Origin: Lates calcarifer
Lineage: Eukaryota; Chordata; Actinopteri; Centropomidae
Assembly: GCF_001640805.2 (NCBI RefSeq)
Contig: NC_066842.1
Coordinates: 24,203,598 to 24,267,597, forward strand
DNA: 64,000 nucleotides
Reading direction: 5' to 3'
In this document: piece after piece, positions 53,446 to 61,745 of the stretch
Layout: the number at the start of each line of letters is the position of its first letter
Numbering within the stretch: the stretch's first letter is position 1
The notes under the pieces: model-generated
The model's input: only the letters and a program-made list of their open reading frames with translations
What the model was told of the DNA's origin: nothing
The model's database searches: none
Position numbers and translations under genes: made by a program

Positions 53446-54786
53446 TGTAGGTGAAAGTTCCCTTCCAGGCTACAGGGAAGTTAGTTGCTAAACACAGACA
53501 CACACACTGAGGCAAGACAACACCTCACATAAATAAAGACGCAGGTGAAGAGAAAGTAAGTCAAAGAACCACAAACTGTCAACAGCCAATCATCTTCTGC
53601 CAGGGAAAATAAGCCCCGGTCAGCTTGGATATGGACCAATCAAAGCTGTCATCAGATGAAGAATGTGTAACTAGTAGGTGTGTGGATAAGGAATGAGAAG
53701 TGGACTTTATGACAACTTTATGAACCAGAGCTGCCCAGGCAGGTGGTGCATTTTAACTTAACATTAAATAAAGATTCTCTCACATGGACTTACCCTATAG
53801 CATAAAACCAACATCACACAAGCAAACAGAGCCTGAGGAGCAGAAGGAAAACTATGATTTCAGTAGGAATGTAAAGACTGATTGTGGAGATCACAGCTGT
53901 ATGAACCAGTTATTAAAGTGATCTAAGAGCAGAGAGCAGCCTGTTGACATCAGGTCGTGCAGAGACATATCATCTTCTGCTTTACCATCAGTAGCACTGA
54001 TGTTGATAGTTACTGTAAAAGTCATCAGTACACACATGCTCAGATGGCTTGAAGGTGTCTGGGCATGTTTTGTTATGAAATAACATAAAAGTCCTGAGAT
54101 TATAGACCAGAAACAAAGCTGTTTTTCCAGTGTGGCAGTCTCTCTGGACAAATCCCTGGCTCATTTACTCACGGTAAGGATTCAAATAAAATGAAATATT
54201 GCAGAAAATAAACACAATTGAAGTAGAATGATAATAATATATTTCTCTTTGACTGTGTCTTAGCAAAAGTAGGACAATACAGATGACAGTGGAGACTGAC
54301 AGGAAACATGGAAAGAGAGCCATGGGGGTGACGCCAGCTGGACCTCTGTGATTTCATGGTACATATTTCAGTTTACAAGGTCACAGGCCCTGTTTCACTT
54401 AAGAGCAATTGATTACTTCTGAAGTTCAGTGAAACTCTGAAACTGTGAAATGAGCGTGAATGGTCTCAGAACTAACTAATGTGACTTAGTGGTTGTGCAG
54501 TTTCTCTCTCATTTATAAATAGGACAAACACTCATACATATACACACACATAGCTCTGACCTGTAACACCAGAGACTCCTTGTCTCCCTCTAAGCGGAGC
54601 AGCCGCTCTTGGTAGGTTTCATTGTTGGCTGGAGAACACAGGTTCACCTGGACAAAACACAGAAAAACAGAACTAAGCCCACTGAGCCCAAAGAGGTAAA
54701 ACAAATGAATAAATACATCTTACAACATGTGATTCACTATTTTCCCTTGGGCCTTTTTCTCCATTACAGAACTGACTGAGTTAGTT

Positions 54787-54831
<45 letters not shown>

Positions 54832-57800
54832 ATGATACTGTAATGAGCAGTATGGTTTAAACTGGGTAACATCGTGTTAGCCTGAATTAGCTTAGCCTAT
54901 GTTTGACAGTTTATTCTGTCTATATATACTATAATCAATTGAAACCTCTTGGCTTCCCAAAGCTCTGATTAACTAATTGCGTGACTTATAAAACCAGTGG
55001 ACAGTACCAGTGATGAAGTAGGTGTGTCCTATTATTGATGCTACTTGTATCTATGTTTGTTATAATAACAGTGTCAGAAAGAAGCCATATTAAATCACAT
55101 TAAATCTCAAAAATTAAATATGATGATGTGATATGATATGATTTCATGTTGTAAAACATAAAATTATGAAAACTTCTATGGACTTTTATAAGGACTGTAT
55201 TTGTTATCTGGGGTGTCAGATAAGAGAACTTTTTTATAATTCTCTTTTATGTTTTTAGGCCTGTGACTGTTGGAGGAAGCTGTGCTGTCACAGATGTCTG
55301 TCAGCTCATGCATCACACATAATATGAAGATAATATAATATTATAAATAAATCTATAATATTATAGATTTAAGCAGTGCATTTATGGCATGTTGTTGAAC
55401 ATGTCGTGTAACAATCTGCATCCATTATCCACAGACGCTTGCTTCATGTACACATTCGGTCTGAACTAAACTGCTGACTGATTCCTGCACAAGTAGCTCA
55501 CGAGGAATTCAGACTTTTCACAACCACATGATGCAGAGAAAGATCATCTGACTCATCTGACCCCCATTTATCCAGAAATAACCCACCATTGGCACTAAAT
55601 TATCATGTTACTGAAGCTTGTGTTCTCTGGTCACTCTGAAGTAGAAGTGGATATGTATATTTTTTCAGCAGATGCACAACCAAGCAAGAAAAAAAAAAAG
55701 CTGTGTTAGGCTCTGCCCAGAAATAGAAATGCTTTGTAATACGCATTTATGCAGATACTGTGAAAGAGATCTTTCCATTTGGTCAGAAGGTCTTTTGCCA
55801 GTTTTGTAGTCCCTTGCTATTTAAGTTATGACAGTAGAACACAACTCGGGAAGGAAAAATGAAAATCAAGCATACTATTTTAAACATTTCAAGGCTTAAA
55901 TGATGCAGTGAGAGGCGTTTTCATTGATCTCTAAAAAGTCAGATTATCCTGTCTTTGAGTGTCTGTGTCCAGACCTCACTCCTGGACTCAGGAGAACGTT
56001 ATGAATAAGCTATGAAGCCTGGACATAATTAGATGATGTAGCTTGCTTCTCCTCATTTTCATCATCTTCAGAGCAAAGGAAAAGCTCATCAGTCCCTCCA
56101 TATATTCTATCAACACTTAAATTATGATTACATTTATCCAGATACATATCTGTTGAAGTAAAATACTTAAAGCAAGACTGTAGTTCTACTACACTACACC
56201 TTAGACAGAAATGTTTAAGAGGGGTGGTGGCTTTGAAAAAGTCCTTTCAGCTTAAAAGCTGTCACATCAAATTGCATTACAGTTTTTTTAGCCTAGACTT
56301 TATAAGAACAGCTGACAAGCATCTATTAAATGCAGTATATGCCACACATGAATCATTACCACTCAAATTTTGGTATTAGACAGGTATCATACGTGAGATC
56401 AGTCCAACCTAAGTTGTCCCTAATCTTAGATAAGATACATGGGTGAGTACAAGTAGCAAGTGTACTGGACCTTCATCATCATGGTGATGATAATAAGCAT
56501 TTGGTTAACATTGGGGAGCAGTTTGGTTAGGTTTAGGCACAAAAATGACTTAGTTAGGTTTAGGAAAAGCTCATGGTTTGGTTTAAATAACTACTTCCTT
56601 AATTTAGAGTATCTTTGTTATCATGGTTACAATAATAAACATGATTAAAACACTGTTGGTTTCACACAAGAAGATGAACAACTGTTCTGTTTTTTGATAA
56701 CCCATCCATCCACCCTGTCCTCCTTGCACTATATACTACATTACCTAACTTCCTCTTTTGCTCCCATAACAAGCTCCTATGGGCTTGTTTTCCAGGACAG
56801 TCTTTATTAGTATATTTACTAAACACATGAGTTCCCTCGTTACACCAGGTCATTACCGAGGTGATGAGGACTGGCTGGGAAAATTGCTGTATTGTATTGT
56901 AGTTTAGCTGCACTGCATCAATGGTTAGCTGTTACAAAGCAACTCATGCCTTAGAACTTTCTGCATCTGAACTGAACAAAACTTTGTCCAAGCACTTTCT
57001 CAGCCTTTGAATGGAAAATATCAAGACTACACCTGGGACTTAAAGTTGCACTGATTCAGCTCATTGTTTTGGTTTTATGGCCCAGATTAGCCTTACATCC
57101 ATCTCTGACAGACAAACCTAAAATCAGCATGTAATCCTAGCTGATCTGTCTGCAGCTGAGGTCAGTGAGTGCAGAGGATGTATACAAACTGGGCCTCCTG
57201 ATACTGACCATATGGACACATTAAACCTATTAACACAGTGTAAATTAAAAAGACAGGGAAGGAAACAGACACTATATTTGGAGTGGAAGTGTCCCCATAG
57301 ATACTTAAAACAACTGTGTGAAAAGACTTCATGACTGAAAGTCTTCTTTAACTCCCAATACTTTTGTGTACGTACAGTATGACTTTTGGTTTGTCCCTTC
57401 AGTGGGAGCAGTCAGGAAGTATTTGAAATGAGCTGCAAACACAGATATTCCCATCAGACTGCAGAGAGGCAAGTACGGCCATTTCGGGGGGGCAGGGAGG
57501 GGGTGACACAGTACTTGAAGGGACTGATAAAGGAAACCAGGCCAGTCTGTTTCTGTCTATCTGTCATCGCCTGGTGGATTGTGTGAGAATGGAGGGAGGA
57601 AGGCAGAGAGGGAGATAAAACAGGAATTTGGGGGCAGACCTATAGGTTCTCACACATTATCACTTTTCTGGATATTTAAGTCATGTAAATATAGTTACAG
57701 TTTGACCACATGTAACTCATTTATTTGCCACTCCAAGAGTACACTGCTCTATACAGACCAAACGCTAAAAGTTGTATGTAAGAGTAGTTGAATGTATACT

Positions 57801-60161
57801 ACTGCACTTATTAGGTGCGTAGGTAAAGCCATTTGAATGAAGAGACACGACGGAGTTTAATTTTTGCTATCAGTACATCACTCGCAGGCTGAGCCGTGTT
57901 CTACACATTTACAGTAAATGTTGTGGCCAGTGGAGCAGGTGGGACTCCTAATGACATACAGTACAGAGTACAGCATGATCCCAGTGTCTAAGAATGCATG
58001 ACAACATGCTGGACACCGCCTACTTTTACTAATTCACAGAAAAAAAGCTCTGTAACAGTCACTGCTAAACATACTGTATGTACAGTGTGTACTATGACTC
58101 CTCACCCAGGCACAAGGCCCATTTACTTTTCTATATCTTTTCACATTTCCAACTCAAAGTGTGGGGGACTGACAGTAGTATTGGCAGTGTGCATCCAAAA
58201 CCTACTTTTGAGTAAAAATATTTACCAAGCTGTGTCTGTGTATATAAACAACATTTTTTCCCTCGTTGCTCTTAAATTCAGTGTTGAGTGTTGGTTTGAT
58301 TTGGCCCTGCAGGGTGTGTAACACATTAGCTTAGGTAGTCTGTCGAGTCACACTGCTGTGTTTCCAAATCCAATTTCAAGGCTGATCCAATTCAATTTTA
58401 TGTCTGCACAACCTGACAATCAACAATTCCAGTGCAGTTCCAGTGCTTAGCAGTGTGCAATGCCAATTTTAAGGTGAGTCAGAGGCATCCACAATGAACT
58501 GTCACTTGTTTCTGCAGGTCTGTATTTGATTGATATATATTTGTCTTGATAGCTCCAAGGATTCACTTAATCATGTTAGCCAGTGACCAAATAAACATGG
58601 AGGTTTTTGTGTGGCGGGAGCTGTACGGCATATAAATATAAATATAAATAAAATAAATATAAATATAAATGCGGTAAATCAGCTAATCTCTGACTGGTTA
58701 CATTTGGATATCTGTTTTTTGGAATCTGTCTGCAATTTTGTGACCCATTACCAAAGGAACAAATATTACATTTTAACCTGAACTTGAAAAATACAATTCA
58801 TTGCAGTGAACATCAGTTTGTTTGTGTGACATTGCATACACTTGGATAACTTGGAGGAATGCCATGTTTTTATGTTTTAAACATTCTCCGACCCTTCTTC
58901 TAAACTGCACTGCTATATGTCTCATGTAGAATTATCATTCAAAATAACTGTCACTGTGGCAGTTTGGAGAAATTGTCCATATATCAGTCACAGTGTGAGT
59001 CCAAGAAAGACCTCAAACCCAAACATAACCTTATCAACTGTGTTCTATTTATCTGTTTTAAATCAGCAGAGTAACTACTTACAATGATGTGATGACTGAT
59101 AACAAAAGCACATTGTGGCTGTACTTTCTGTTACACAGCCAATTAAAGAGACCTCACCTTCAGTGATTTAAACTCCGTCTGCTGAAAACTGTGACAATAG
59201 AAAGGCACTTGGACATTTATCATGTCAATTCTCAGGGTAAGTCATACAGAGAAACATCAAGCTGCATTATAAAACTGGTGCTCTTTGGGACAACAGCAAA
59301 ATATCAGACTTGGGGCTCTGATCTAATCTGTTATTTTTTTTTACTTTTGTCAAAGATACTATACACTATGTGGAGCATAATTTAGGGTATTGTTTCACAC
59401 AATGTGTGAGTCATGTTAATGGCCAAAAGACTTGTTAGAAGTAAGTACTTGTTAGTGAATTAGCTGTGAAGGTAAGTTTAAAGGCCACTGGCAAAAAAAA
59501 ATGTTTAAATGAAACTGGAATCAACATATGCCTTAGGAGGTAAAAGCTGAATATTTCAAGCTGACTCTGAAGGTGTTTGACAAAATGACACAGACTTTCC
59601 CAAACTGAAGTCTTTTATTCCTGAAACCTTGTGTCTTAACAACAGCACAGATTTTGCATGGTCTCTTACTGATTGAATCCTGTGCTATCAGACACTGCTT
59701 TGTCAACAACAATCAGCTGATGGATAATGCTTTTAATCTGATAACACAGTCCTTGTGATGGGCACCTCCACACACACACACACACACACATATAAACACG
59801 CCCTAACAACACCACAAGCTGAGAAGCAGCCCAGCTCTTTAGCTAAGGGAAATTACAACACAAAACATTCTGTCACCGGGAAATAAGACAATAAGAACAG
59901 GACAATGACATGCATCTACAGTAAGTATCTTACAGGGACAGAGGAGCTTATCCTTTTCCTTTAAACACTGCTCCTCTCTCTTTTCAAAGGAAAACACTGT
60001 AAAACTCCTTCAAGGCAGCAATTTAATGGAAGGACAGTGCAACAAGGACAGGGATTAAAATCAAACAAGAGAAAAAAGAAACATGAAAGTACAGTAAAAC
60101 CCCCTGGACTCACCTTCTTGAGCCAGGAGAAGTGCTTGTAGAAGTCAATAGGAGTCTCCAT
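18089..60161 (-). CDS. ppfibp2: Liprin-beta-2 (PPFIA-binding protein 2), 27 exons; 5' end of the long form probably beyond the window
   Basis: A cytoplasmic scaffold protein that pairs with liprin-alpha at cell-adhesion and synaptic sites. Exons from the 5' end: 60114-60161, 54561-54647, 52447-52560, 45423-45572, 38673-38900, 37633-37725, 35003-35095, 32800-32911, 30642-30703, 30434-30509, 30205-30287, 30018-30085, 29875-29940, 29635-29695, 29357-29404, 27911-28061, 26202-26234, 25053-25085, 24343-24478, 24100-24219, 23715-23865, 21732-21843, 21564-21652, 21255-21377, 20094-20219, 19836-20024, 18089-18328. All have GT-AG borders and the phases agree, giving 963 residues. Order: coiled coil (~20-355), Ser-rich linker (~356-620), SAM1 (~625-690), SAM2 (~705-770), SAM3 (~785-855), tail. 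NNETYQERLLRLEGDKESL, LKVTSQLHHLSIKCAIHVL and the tail PDESTDYVCPIE follow PPFIBP2 rather than PPFIBP1. Human PPFIBP2 has about 876 residues. Confidence 0.93.
19031..19283 (-). mobile_element. tRNA-headed SINE, copy 1 (minus orientation)
   Basis: On the minus strand it begins GGGGCAGCTGTGGCTCAGCC (A-box-like), followed by a B-box-like GATCCCCGG region, then the shared body ending in a tail with AGTACAAGTAC. It has the same layout as 22180-22478 and 40309-40548. It lies in the ppfibp2 intron before the last coding exon. Confidence 0.85.
19836..20219 (-). CDS. ppfibp2: ppfibp2 SAM3 exons
   Basis: Exons 20094-20219 (42 codons) and 19836-20024 (63 codons), both phase 0. Motifs: VVQWSNHRVMEWLRSVDLAE and GSGVHGGLI, then LLNIPPQKTLLRRHLTTNF. 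These nearly equal the recalled human protein, the most conserved part of the family. This module is expected to bind partner SAM domains. Confidence 0.93.
21255..21843 (-). CDS. ppfibp2: ppfibp2 SAM1 end, SAM2 exons
   Basis: Exons 21732-21843, 21564-21652 and 21255-21377. The first supplies the basic NPLHRKKLQLAI linker ending DYIWVTR; the second WLDDIGLPQYKDQFNEGRVD; the third NDLLFLKVTSQLHHLSIK and the arginine-rich KRRPCNE. The SAM1 end reads EMAMKNPLH where I recall ELGIKHPLH in human. Confidence 0.92.
22180..22478 (+). mobile_element. tRNA-headed SINE, copy 2
   Basis: It starts GGGGCAGCTGTGGCTCAGGA with an A-box, then GGTTCGATTCCC as a textbook B-box about 40 bases later. The tail is CTAGAAAAGCACTTTATAAG with TTTACCATTTACC. 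This is the most intact copy in the window. Intronic in ppfibp2, opposite orientation to the gene. Confidence 0.9.
22664..22898 (+). repeat. teleost interspersed repeat with LINE-like tail
   Basis: Contains GAGTCCGGTTCTGCTCGAGG, AAGGAAGTTTTTCCTTGCCA and ends AATAAAATTGAATTGAAT. These words are very common in teleost genomes. A reversed fragment lies at 10833-10911. The exact superfamily is uncertain. Confidence 0.85.
22925..23480 (+). mobile_element. decayed Tc1-like transposase, DD34E region
   Basis: Across frameshifts and stops one can read FDETK, GTAHDPKHT and WNILNWPSQSPDLNP, the last being the classic Tc1 motif before the catalytic glutamate. The following Ile-Glu is replaced. This is a 5'-lacking pseudogene of a different Tc1 lineage from that at 10428. 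Intronic in ppfibp2. Confidence 0.8.
23715..23865 (-). CDS. ppfibp2: ppfibp2 SAM1 exon
   Basis: RDLKMPFSKWSTEQVCDWLE starts the first SAM domain, followed by DIGLGQYGILARHWVTSG and TLLSATPQDLEK. Human PPFIBP2 reads PFAQWSTERVCAWLEDFGL here (from memory). Confidence 0.93.
24100..24478 (-). CDS. ppfibp2: ppfibp2 linker exons before SAM1
   Basis: Exon 24343-24478 encodes a Ser-rich stretch ending SPENRKSHRGIKKLWGK; exon 24100-24219 encodes KIRRSQSG and EFKRGGFRATAGPRLAR. Both blocks (GIKKxWGKIRR, RGGxRATAGPRL) are conserved in liprin-beta proteins. Human PPFIBP2 has NPKGIKKFWGKIRRTQSG at this point. Confidence 0.92.
25053..25085 (-). CDS. ppfibp2: ppfibp2 33-nt exon (SPGKHDLYDV)
   Basis: Flanked by CTCTGCCTCAG and the donor GTGGGT. 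Phase 1 at both ends, 33 nt. It reads GSPGKHDLYDVA between its neighbours with no stop. Skipping it also keeps the frame, so it may be alternative. Confidence 0.6.
26202..26234 (-). CDS. ppfibp2: ppfibp2 33-nt exon (RCRSASAPAL)
   Basis: Acceptor GGCTGCAG, donor GTACTG, 33 nt, phase 1 at both ends. It encodes RCRSASAPAL, similar to KRTASAPNL in liprin-beta-1 (from memory), a plausible phosphorylation and 14-3-3 type site (RSxSxP). The match to the paralogue is the main support. Confidence 0.65.
   Translation of the reverse strand, partial: FAAGAPVLQL
26688..26785. mobile_element. foldback/MITE-type element B, copy 2 (one end)
   Basis: Shares TGCTAAGCTATGCTAA and GCTGGCTGTAGTTTCATATT with the element at 15840. 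Only one terminal arm is well preserved. Confidence 0.65.
26955..27866. mobile_element. non-autonomous hAT-type DNA transposon with 8-bp target duplication
   Basis: The element starts TAGGGATCGACCGAT and ends with its exact inverse (15 bp). It is flanked on both sides by GTTATAAT (26947-26954 and 27867-27874), an exact 8-bp target duplication, diagnostic of hAT elements. Both ends carry many short ATCGG/CGATA motifs, like transposase-binding repeats. No transposase can be read in its 912 bases. It lies in the ppfibp2 intron between exons 27911-28061 and 26202-26234, starting only 37 bases from the donor of the former. Confidence 0.92.
27347..27612. repeat. internal direct duplication inside the hAT element
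   Basis: A block containing GATGCTGCTGAGCCTGGGAA and CTCCCTGCACTTTTTGTTT (about 27347-27440) recurs at about 27528-27612. The units are about 180 bases apart and slightly diverged. Confidence 0.85.
27911..30509 (-). CDS. ppfibp2: ppfibp2 coiled-coil end and linker exons
   Basis: Exons 30434-30509 (RRIEELTILLGQYRKIREVM, matching human RRIEELTGLLNQYRKVKEIV), 30205-30287, 30018-30085, 29875-29940, 29635-29695 (LLSSSLEELQSGSLQK), 29357-29404 and 27911-28061 (KYQTLPGKL, conserved in human as KYPTLPGKL). The Ser-rich blocks 30018-30287 are poorly conserved but phase-compatible. The 48-nt exon at 29357 is phase 0 on both sides and may be optional. Confidence 0.85.
29442..29466. repeat. CA microsatellite, short
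   Basis: About 12 CA units in the intron before exon 29357-29404. Confidence 0.9.
31517..31693. repeat. short repeat with inverted ends
   Basis: Begins TTAAAGGGGAATTCCACAAA and ends TGGGTAGTCCTTTAA, giving loosely inverted ends. Resembles teleost non-autonomous DNA elements; weak support. Confidence 0.4.
31859..31901. repeat. AG microsatellite
   Basis: About 21 AG units in a ppfibp2 intron. Confidence 0.95.
32800..38900 (-). CDS. ppfibp2: ppfibp2 coiled-coil exons, middle part
   Basis: Exons 38673-38900, 37633-37725, 35003-35095 and 32800-32911. The 37633 exon (LLQEVKQLKSKVEELEGEKS) and the 32800 exon (AEISELQQLLASKDAEIECL) have clear human PPFIBP2 counterparts. The other two are in-frame insertions relative to the human protein I recall; see their own entries. 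Confidence 0.88.
33684..33812 (+). repeat. teleost interspersed repeat with CCATCCAT-type start
   Basis: CCATCCATCTGTCTATCCAT, GCTTATCCTGTGAAGG, GGGGCTGGAGCCAGCTG and GGGTACACCCTAGACAGGTC are typical of a very common fish repeat, usually linked to LINE 3' ends. Confidence 0.75.
35003..35095 (-). CDS. ppfibp2: ppfibp2 31-codon cassette-type exon
   Basis: Acceptor TTACCAG, donor GTGCCT, 93 nt, phase 0 at both ends. It reads SLMTQLSSLKLTVEHTQLEK and then a QHWEERWRSAQ end. It matches the liprin-beta-1 segment SLMAKLSSMKIKVGQMQYEK; the human PPFIBP2 protein I recall goes straight across this point. Confidence 0.85.
35581..36299 (+). mobile_element. internally deleted Tc1-like transposon with both ends
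   Basis: Left end CACTCACCAAGCACTTTATC and right end CTAATAAAGAGCTCAGTGAG are inverted relatives. Inside, a broken transposase can be read on the plus strand (LRQMGYNGRRPHQVPLL, then a later part with HSTMDP-like and FMAIIY-like traces). About half of the usual length is missing and there are stops. Intronic in ppfibp2. Confidence 0.82.
38673..38900 (-). CDS. ppfibp2: ppfibp2 76-codon cassette-type exon
   Basis: Acceptor CCTCCCAG, donor GTAGGG (or GTACAC six bases earlier), phase 0 at both ends. The first half is coiled coil (LISELQEQMCRFQAEISTRI), the second half is low-complexity and Ser/Gly/Pro-rich (SDLSLSGSDAW). The flanking exons join as NKAE-DLLQE, which matches human RKAE-ELLQE without it, so the exon is inserted at an existing junction. 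Confidence 0.75.
40309..40548 (-). mobile_element. tRNA-headed SINE, copy 3
   Basis: Minus-strand start GGGGCAGCTGTGGCTCAGGA, body shared with 22180-22478, tail with CAGTCCATTTAC-type sequence. More diverged than copy 2. Confidence 0.85.
40703..40763. repeat. CA microsatellite
   Basis: About 30 CA units, nearly pure. Confidence 0.97.
40869..41035 (-). mobile_element. SINE tail fragment, copy 4 (head missing)
   Basis: Shares CTTATATAGCACTTTTCTAG and CACTCAAAGCACTTTACACT with the SINE copies but lacks the tRNA-like head. It lies 320 bases from copy 3 in the same orientation. Confidence 0.8.
41040..43400. other. ppfibp2 intron, no gene seen
   Basis: Part of the intron between exons 45423-45572 and 38673-38900. 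It has a CT-rich stretch at about 42040-42130 and no exon-like signal I trust. Confidence 0.6.
43412..44077 (+). mobile_element. 3' end of a non-LTR retrotransposon (LINE)
   Basis: Reading 43420 onward gives FYGVVCWGSSISAADRKRLD, KASSVLGG, LHPMQDSLTAL and PKCVKERYHRSFL, the C-terminal end of a LINE reverse-transcriptase ORF. A 3' UTR and GGACTAATAAAGGATTATC followed by TTATC repeats form the tail. It is strongly 5'-truncated, as usual for LINE insertions. Intronic in ppfibp2. Confidence 0.85.
44130..44525. repeat. teleost dispersed repeat
   Basis: Words TACAGTACCCCAGAATGGAC, AGATTCCACTAAATCCTACA and CACTGGCCCTTTAAA belong to a widespread fish repeat. An AAGAAGAGGAAGAGG-type purine stretch interrupts it. 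Confidence 0.6.
44604..45010. repeat. dispersed repeat family A, copy 2
   Basis: The longest copy: TCTACAGCCATGCTAGCTGC at the start, AACATCAGCATGTTAGCATG in the middle, and an end with GTCAATCCATCCAATAGTTG and GTGGACCAAAGTGGTGGAC. Confidence 0.8.
45423..60161 (-). CDS. ppfibp2: ppfibp2 5' coiled-coil exons
   Basis: Exons 60114-60161, 54561-54647, 52447-52560 and 45423-45572, all phase 0. VNLCSPANNETYQERLLRLE, VSVLTDQVEAQGEKIRDLE and ELISRTSLETQKLDLMDEV are near-identical to human liprin-beta. Introns here are 2 to 9 kb and filled with repeats. The human exons encoding the extreme N-terminus are not in the window. Confidence 0.9.
46338..46470. repeat. dispersed repeat family A, copy 3
   Basis: AGAGTCTACAGCTATGCTAA, GAGCTAAATGCTAATGTCAG and GACAATGCTAACATGG. 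It runs directly into family C. Confidence 0.7.
46480..46800. repeat. dispersed repeat family C, copy 1
   Basis: GGTTTAGGCACAAAAACTAC, AAATACTTCCTTAATGG and TTACTACGACCGCTAGAGG. The same words in the same order are found near 56470 and 61300. Confidence 0.7.
47190..47278. repeat. compound CT-CA microsatellite
   Basis: About 23 CT units followed without a break by about 20 CA units. Confidence 0.97.
48129..48172. repeat. GT microsatellite 1
   Basis: About 22 GT units; see also 48270. Confidence 0.96.
48270..48317. repeat. GT microsatellite 2
   Basis: About 23 GT units, 97 bases from the first tract. Confidence 0.96.
49437..49730. repeat. dispersed repeat family A, copy 4
   Basis: GCTAACTGCTAATGTCAGCA, ACCATCTTCACCATCTTAGT and GAGACTGATGGGAAGG. 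Diverged from the other copies. Confidence 0.7.
51128..51157. repeat. ATT microsatellite
   Basis: Ten ATT units. Confidence 0.95.
51610..52346. mobile_element. candidate non-autonomous DNA element with AAAGGTCC ends
   Basis: TTTAAAGGTCCCATTTGTAT at the left and AAACAGGACCTTTAAC at the right form short inverted ends. The interior reads as unique, non-coding DNA with words common in fish repeats. The right end lies 101 bases before ppfibp2 exon 52447-52560. Confidence 0.5.
53406..53443. repeat. CA microsatellite
   Basis: About 19 CA units in a ppfibp2 intron. Confidence 0.95.
54789..54831. repeat. compound TA-TG microsatellite
   Basis: About 8 TA units followed by about 13 TG units, 140 bases before exon 54561-54647. 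Confidence 0.93.
54850..56450. other. ppfibp2 intron, no gene seen
   Basis: AT-rich intron sequence with a small palindromic cluster of ATAATATTATA near 55340. No exon-like signals. Confidence 0.55.
56470..56790. repeat. dispersed repeat family C, copy 2
   Basis: AGGTTTAGGCACAAAAATGA, ACTACTTCCTTAATTTAG and CTAACTTCCTCTTTTGC, in the order seen at 46480. Confidence 0.7.
56800..60100. other. ppfibp2 intron, no gene seen
   Basis: Intronic DNA between exons 60114-60161 and 54561-54647. It contains an AAATAT-rich tract at 58632-58672 and a short CA run at about 59768. No supported exon. Confidence 0.55.
60114..60161 (-). CDS. ppfibp2: ppfibp2 16-codon exon with ATG, candidate alternative first coding exon
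   Basis: Reads METPIDFYKHFSWLKK and ends in the strong donor AAG|GTGAGT, phase 0, joining exactly to VNLCSPANN of exon 54561. The ATG context AGCATGG is good (A at -3, G at +4). Upstream there is no pyrimidine tract with an acceptor, only a CA-rich stretch and an inverted CCAAT (ATTGG) near 60258, so this looks like a first exon rather than an internal one. Confidence 0.7.
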
Positions 60162-60189
60162 GCTCCCAGCCCATCGCTGCCCTGCCTTT

Positions 60190-60300
60190 TCCTCTGTGTT
60201 TCTGTCCAACTTTATCAGAATCTGTGTGTGTGTTTGTGTGTGCGTAAGCACAGCCAATAGACTGGACAAAGTAAGAGTTGATTCTTGAGTTTGTAGCATG
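60190..60300 (-). promoter_or_regulatory. presumed internal promoter region of ppfibp2 short form
   Basis: Inferred only from its position upstream of the exon with the ATG at 60161. It has an ATTGG (CCAAT inverted) box and no clear TATA box. The 60.35-61.1 kb DNA beyond is strongly CT-rich on the plus strand. Confidence 0.3.
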
Positions 60301-61279
60301 TGAGCACTGTCAAGCGAGTGTGTGTTAATGTGTGTGTGACTGCAATGTTCACAGCTGTGGAGGAGGGCGTTTTACGATCTTTGCCTTCTGAGTGGGACAG
60401 TTCCCCCCTGTTCTGTCCCCCTCCTCCTGCAGTGCTCCTCTCTTTCCTTTCCTACTTTAACACCACTCTTTTCTTTCTCTTTCTCTCACTTGCTCTCTTC
60501 TTTCTCCCCACGCTATGTTCCCTCCCACTTATCTCTCCTTTCATCAGACACTCACTGCCTCTATCTGCCCTATCTCTCTGTTCTGGTTGGAGTTCTTGCT
60601 CCTCTCCTTTTTTACATTGTTCCTGTCTACCCACTTCTCTCTCTCTTTTCTTCCTTTCTTTACTTTTGAGTCACTTCCCCTCTTTTCTTCTCTCTCCCTT
60701 CTGAGGTCCGTCTGACAGCCAAATGGCCAAGCCCAGAAAGGAGGGGGGTAGTAGGAGGTTTTGCTGTTTTTCTTTTTTCCCTGTCATCTGTTTGCGTCTG
60801 AATTTTAGCCCATGCTCTCTCTCTCTTTGCTTTTCTGGCTCTCTGTTTTTCTCCCCAACACACACAGACGTTCTAAATCAGCAGCATCTGATGTCAAACA
60901 CAAACAAAGCAGCAACAGACTATAATGTCAGCACGAACACGAACCATGCCAGATCGCTCTCCCCTCGCTTGTGCTCTGCTTTTATTGAGTTACAGTCGCA
61001 GTGCCTGGAGACTTCAAAACACTGTCTGCAGGGGTGAAACATTTTCTCTCCCCCTCCTTCTCTCTCTCTGTCTCTCCATATGTCTGTCTCTGTCTGATCA
61101 GATTTATGTTTAAACCCATTAACTCAGGTTTCCATTTTCTGTGTATTTTACAAAAGCGTACAACATAACAACCACACAGGTTCATTCATATGCACACACA
61201 AACACACTCTCAGTTATTAATATACTGTTCTCTAAGTGTCTAAAAGTTCTTCACTGCACAACATCATGTTCATTTCAAC

Positions 61280-61745
61280 AAGTCTTCCAACCTGAGCAAC
61301 CATATACGACCCACTGGAGCGTCTCCTGAAAAAGCGCTCCAACGGTGGCAGGCGCAGGACCTTCATTACCATCGTTACAATAAGAAACACACAGGTTGGT
61401 TGTAGGTTTAAGCACAAAAACTATTTGGTCAGTTTTAAGAAAAGGTCATGGTTTGGGTTTTAAAAAAGTACTTCCTTAGGATTAGAGGACCCTCTTTGTC
61501 ATGGTTAAATTAACGTGGTGGTGGAACAGTGAACAAAAGACACAGCATAGAATGGTTTCTCATGGGAACCAAAAAGCAGTCTGCTCTGTGAAAGTCTCAT
61601 GATTTGTTGAGCCATCTCTCCACCCAAATATTCCCTAGATCTACTCAGTCTTCATACTTCATCATTTGACTTCTTCCTTTGTTCCTGTCATTATTACTAC
61701 GGCCACAAGAGGTCGCCACAATCAAAACATAATCATGGGTCGCAA
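61280..61745. repeat. dispersed repeat family C, copy 3
   Basis: GGTTTAAGCACAAAAACTAT, AGTACTTCCTTAGG and TTACTACGGCCACAAGAGG match the other two copies. Confidence 0.7.

Noticed and set aside
60300..60704. 134-residue open frame
   Set aside because: Translation of a CT-rich region upstream of the ppfibp2 exon; Ser/Leu/Phe-biased with no motif.
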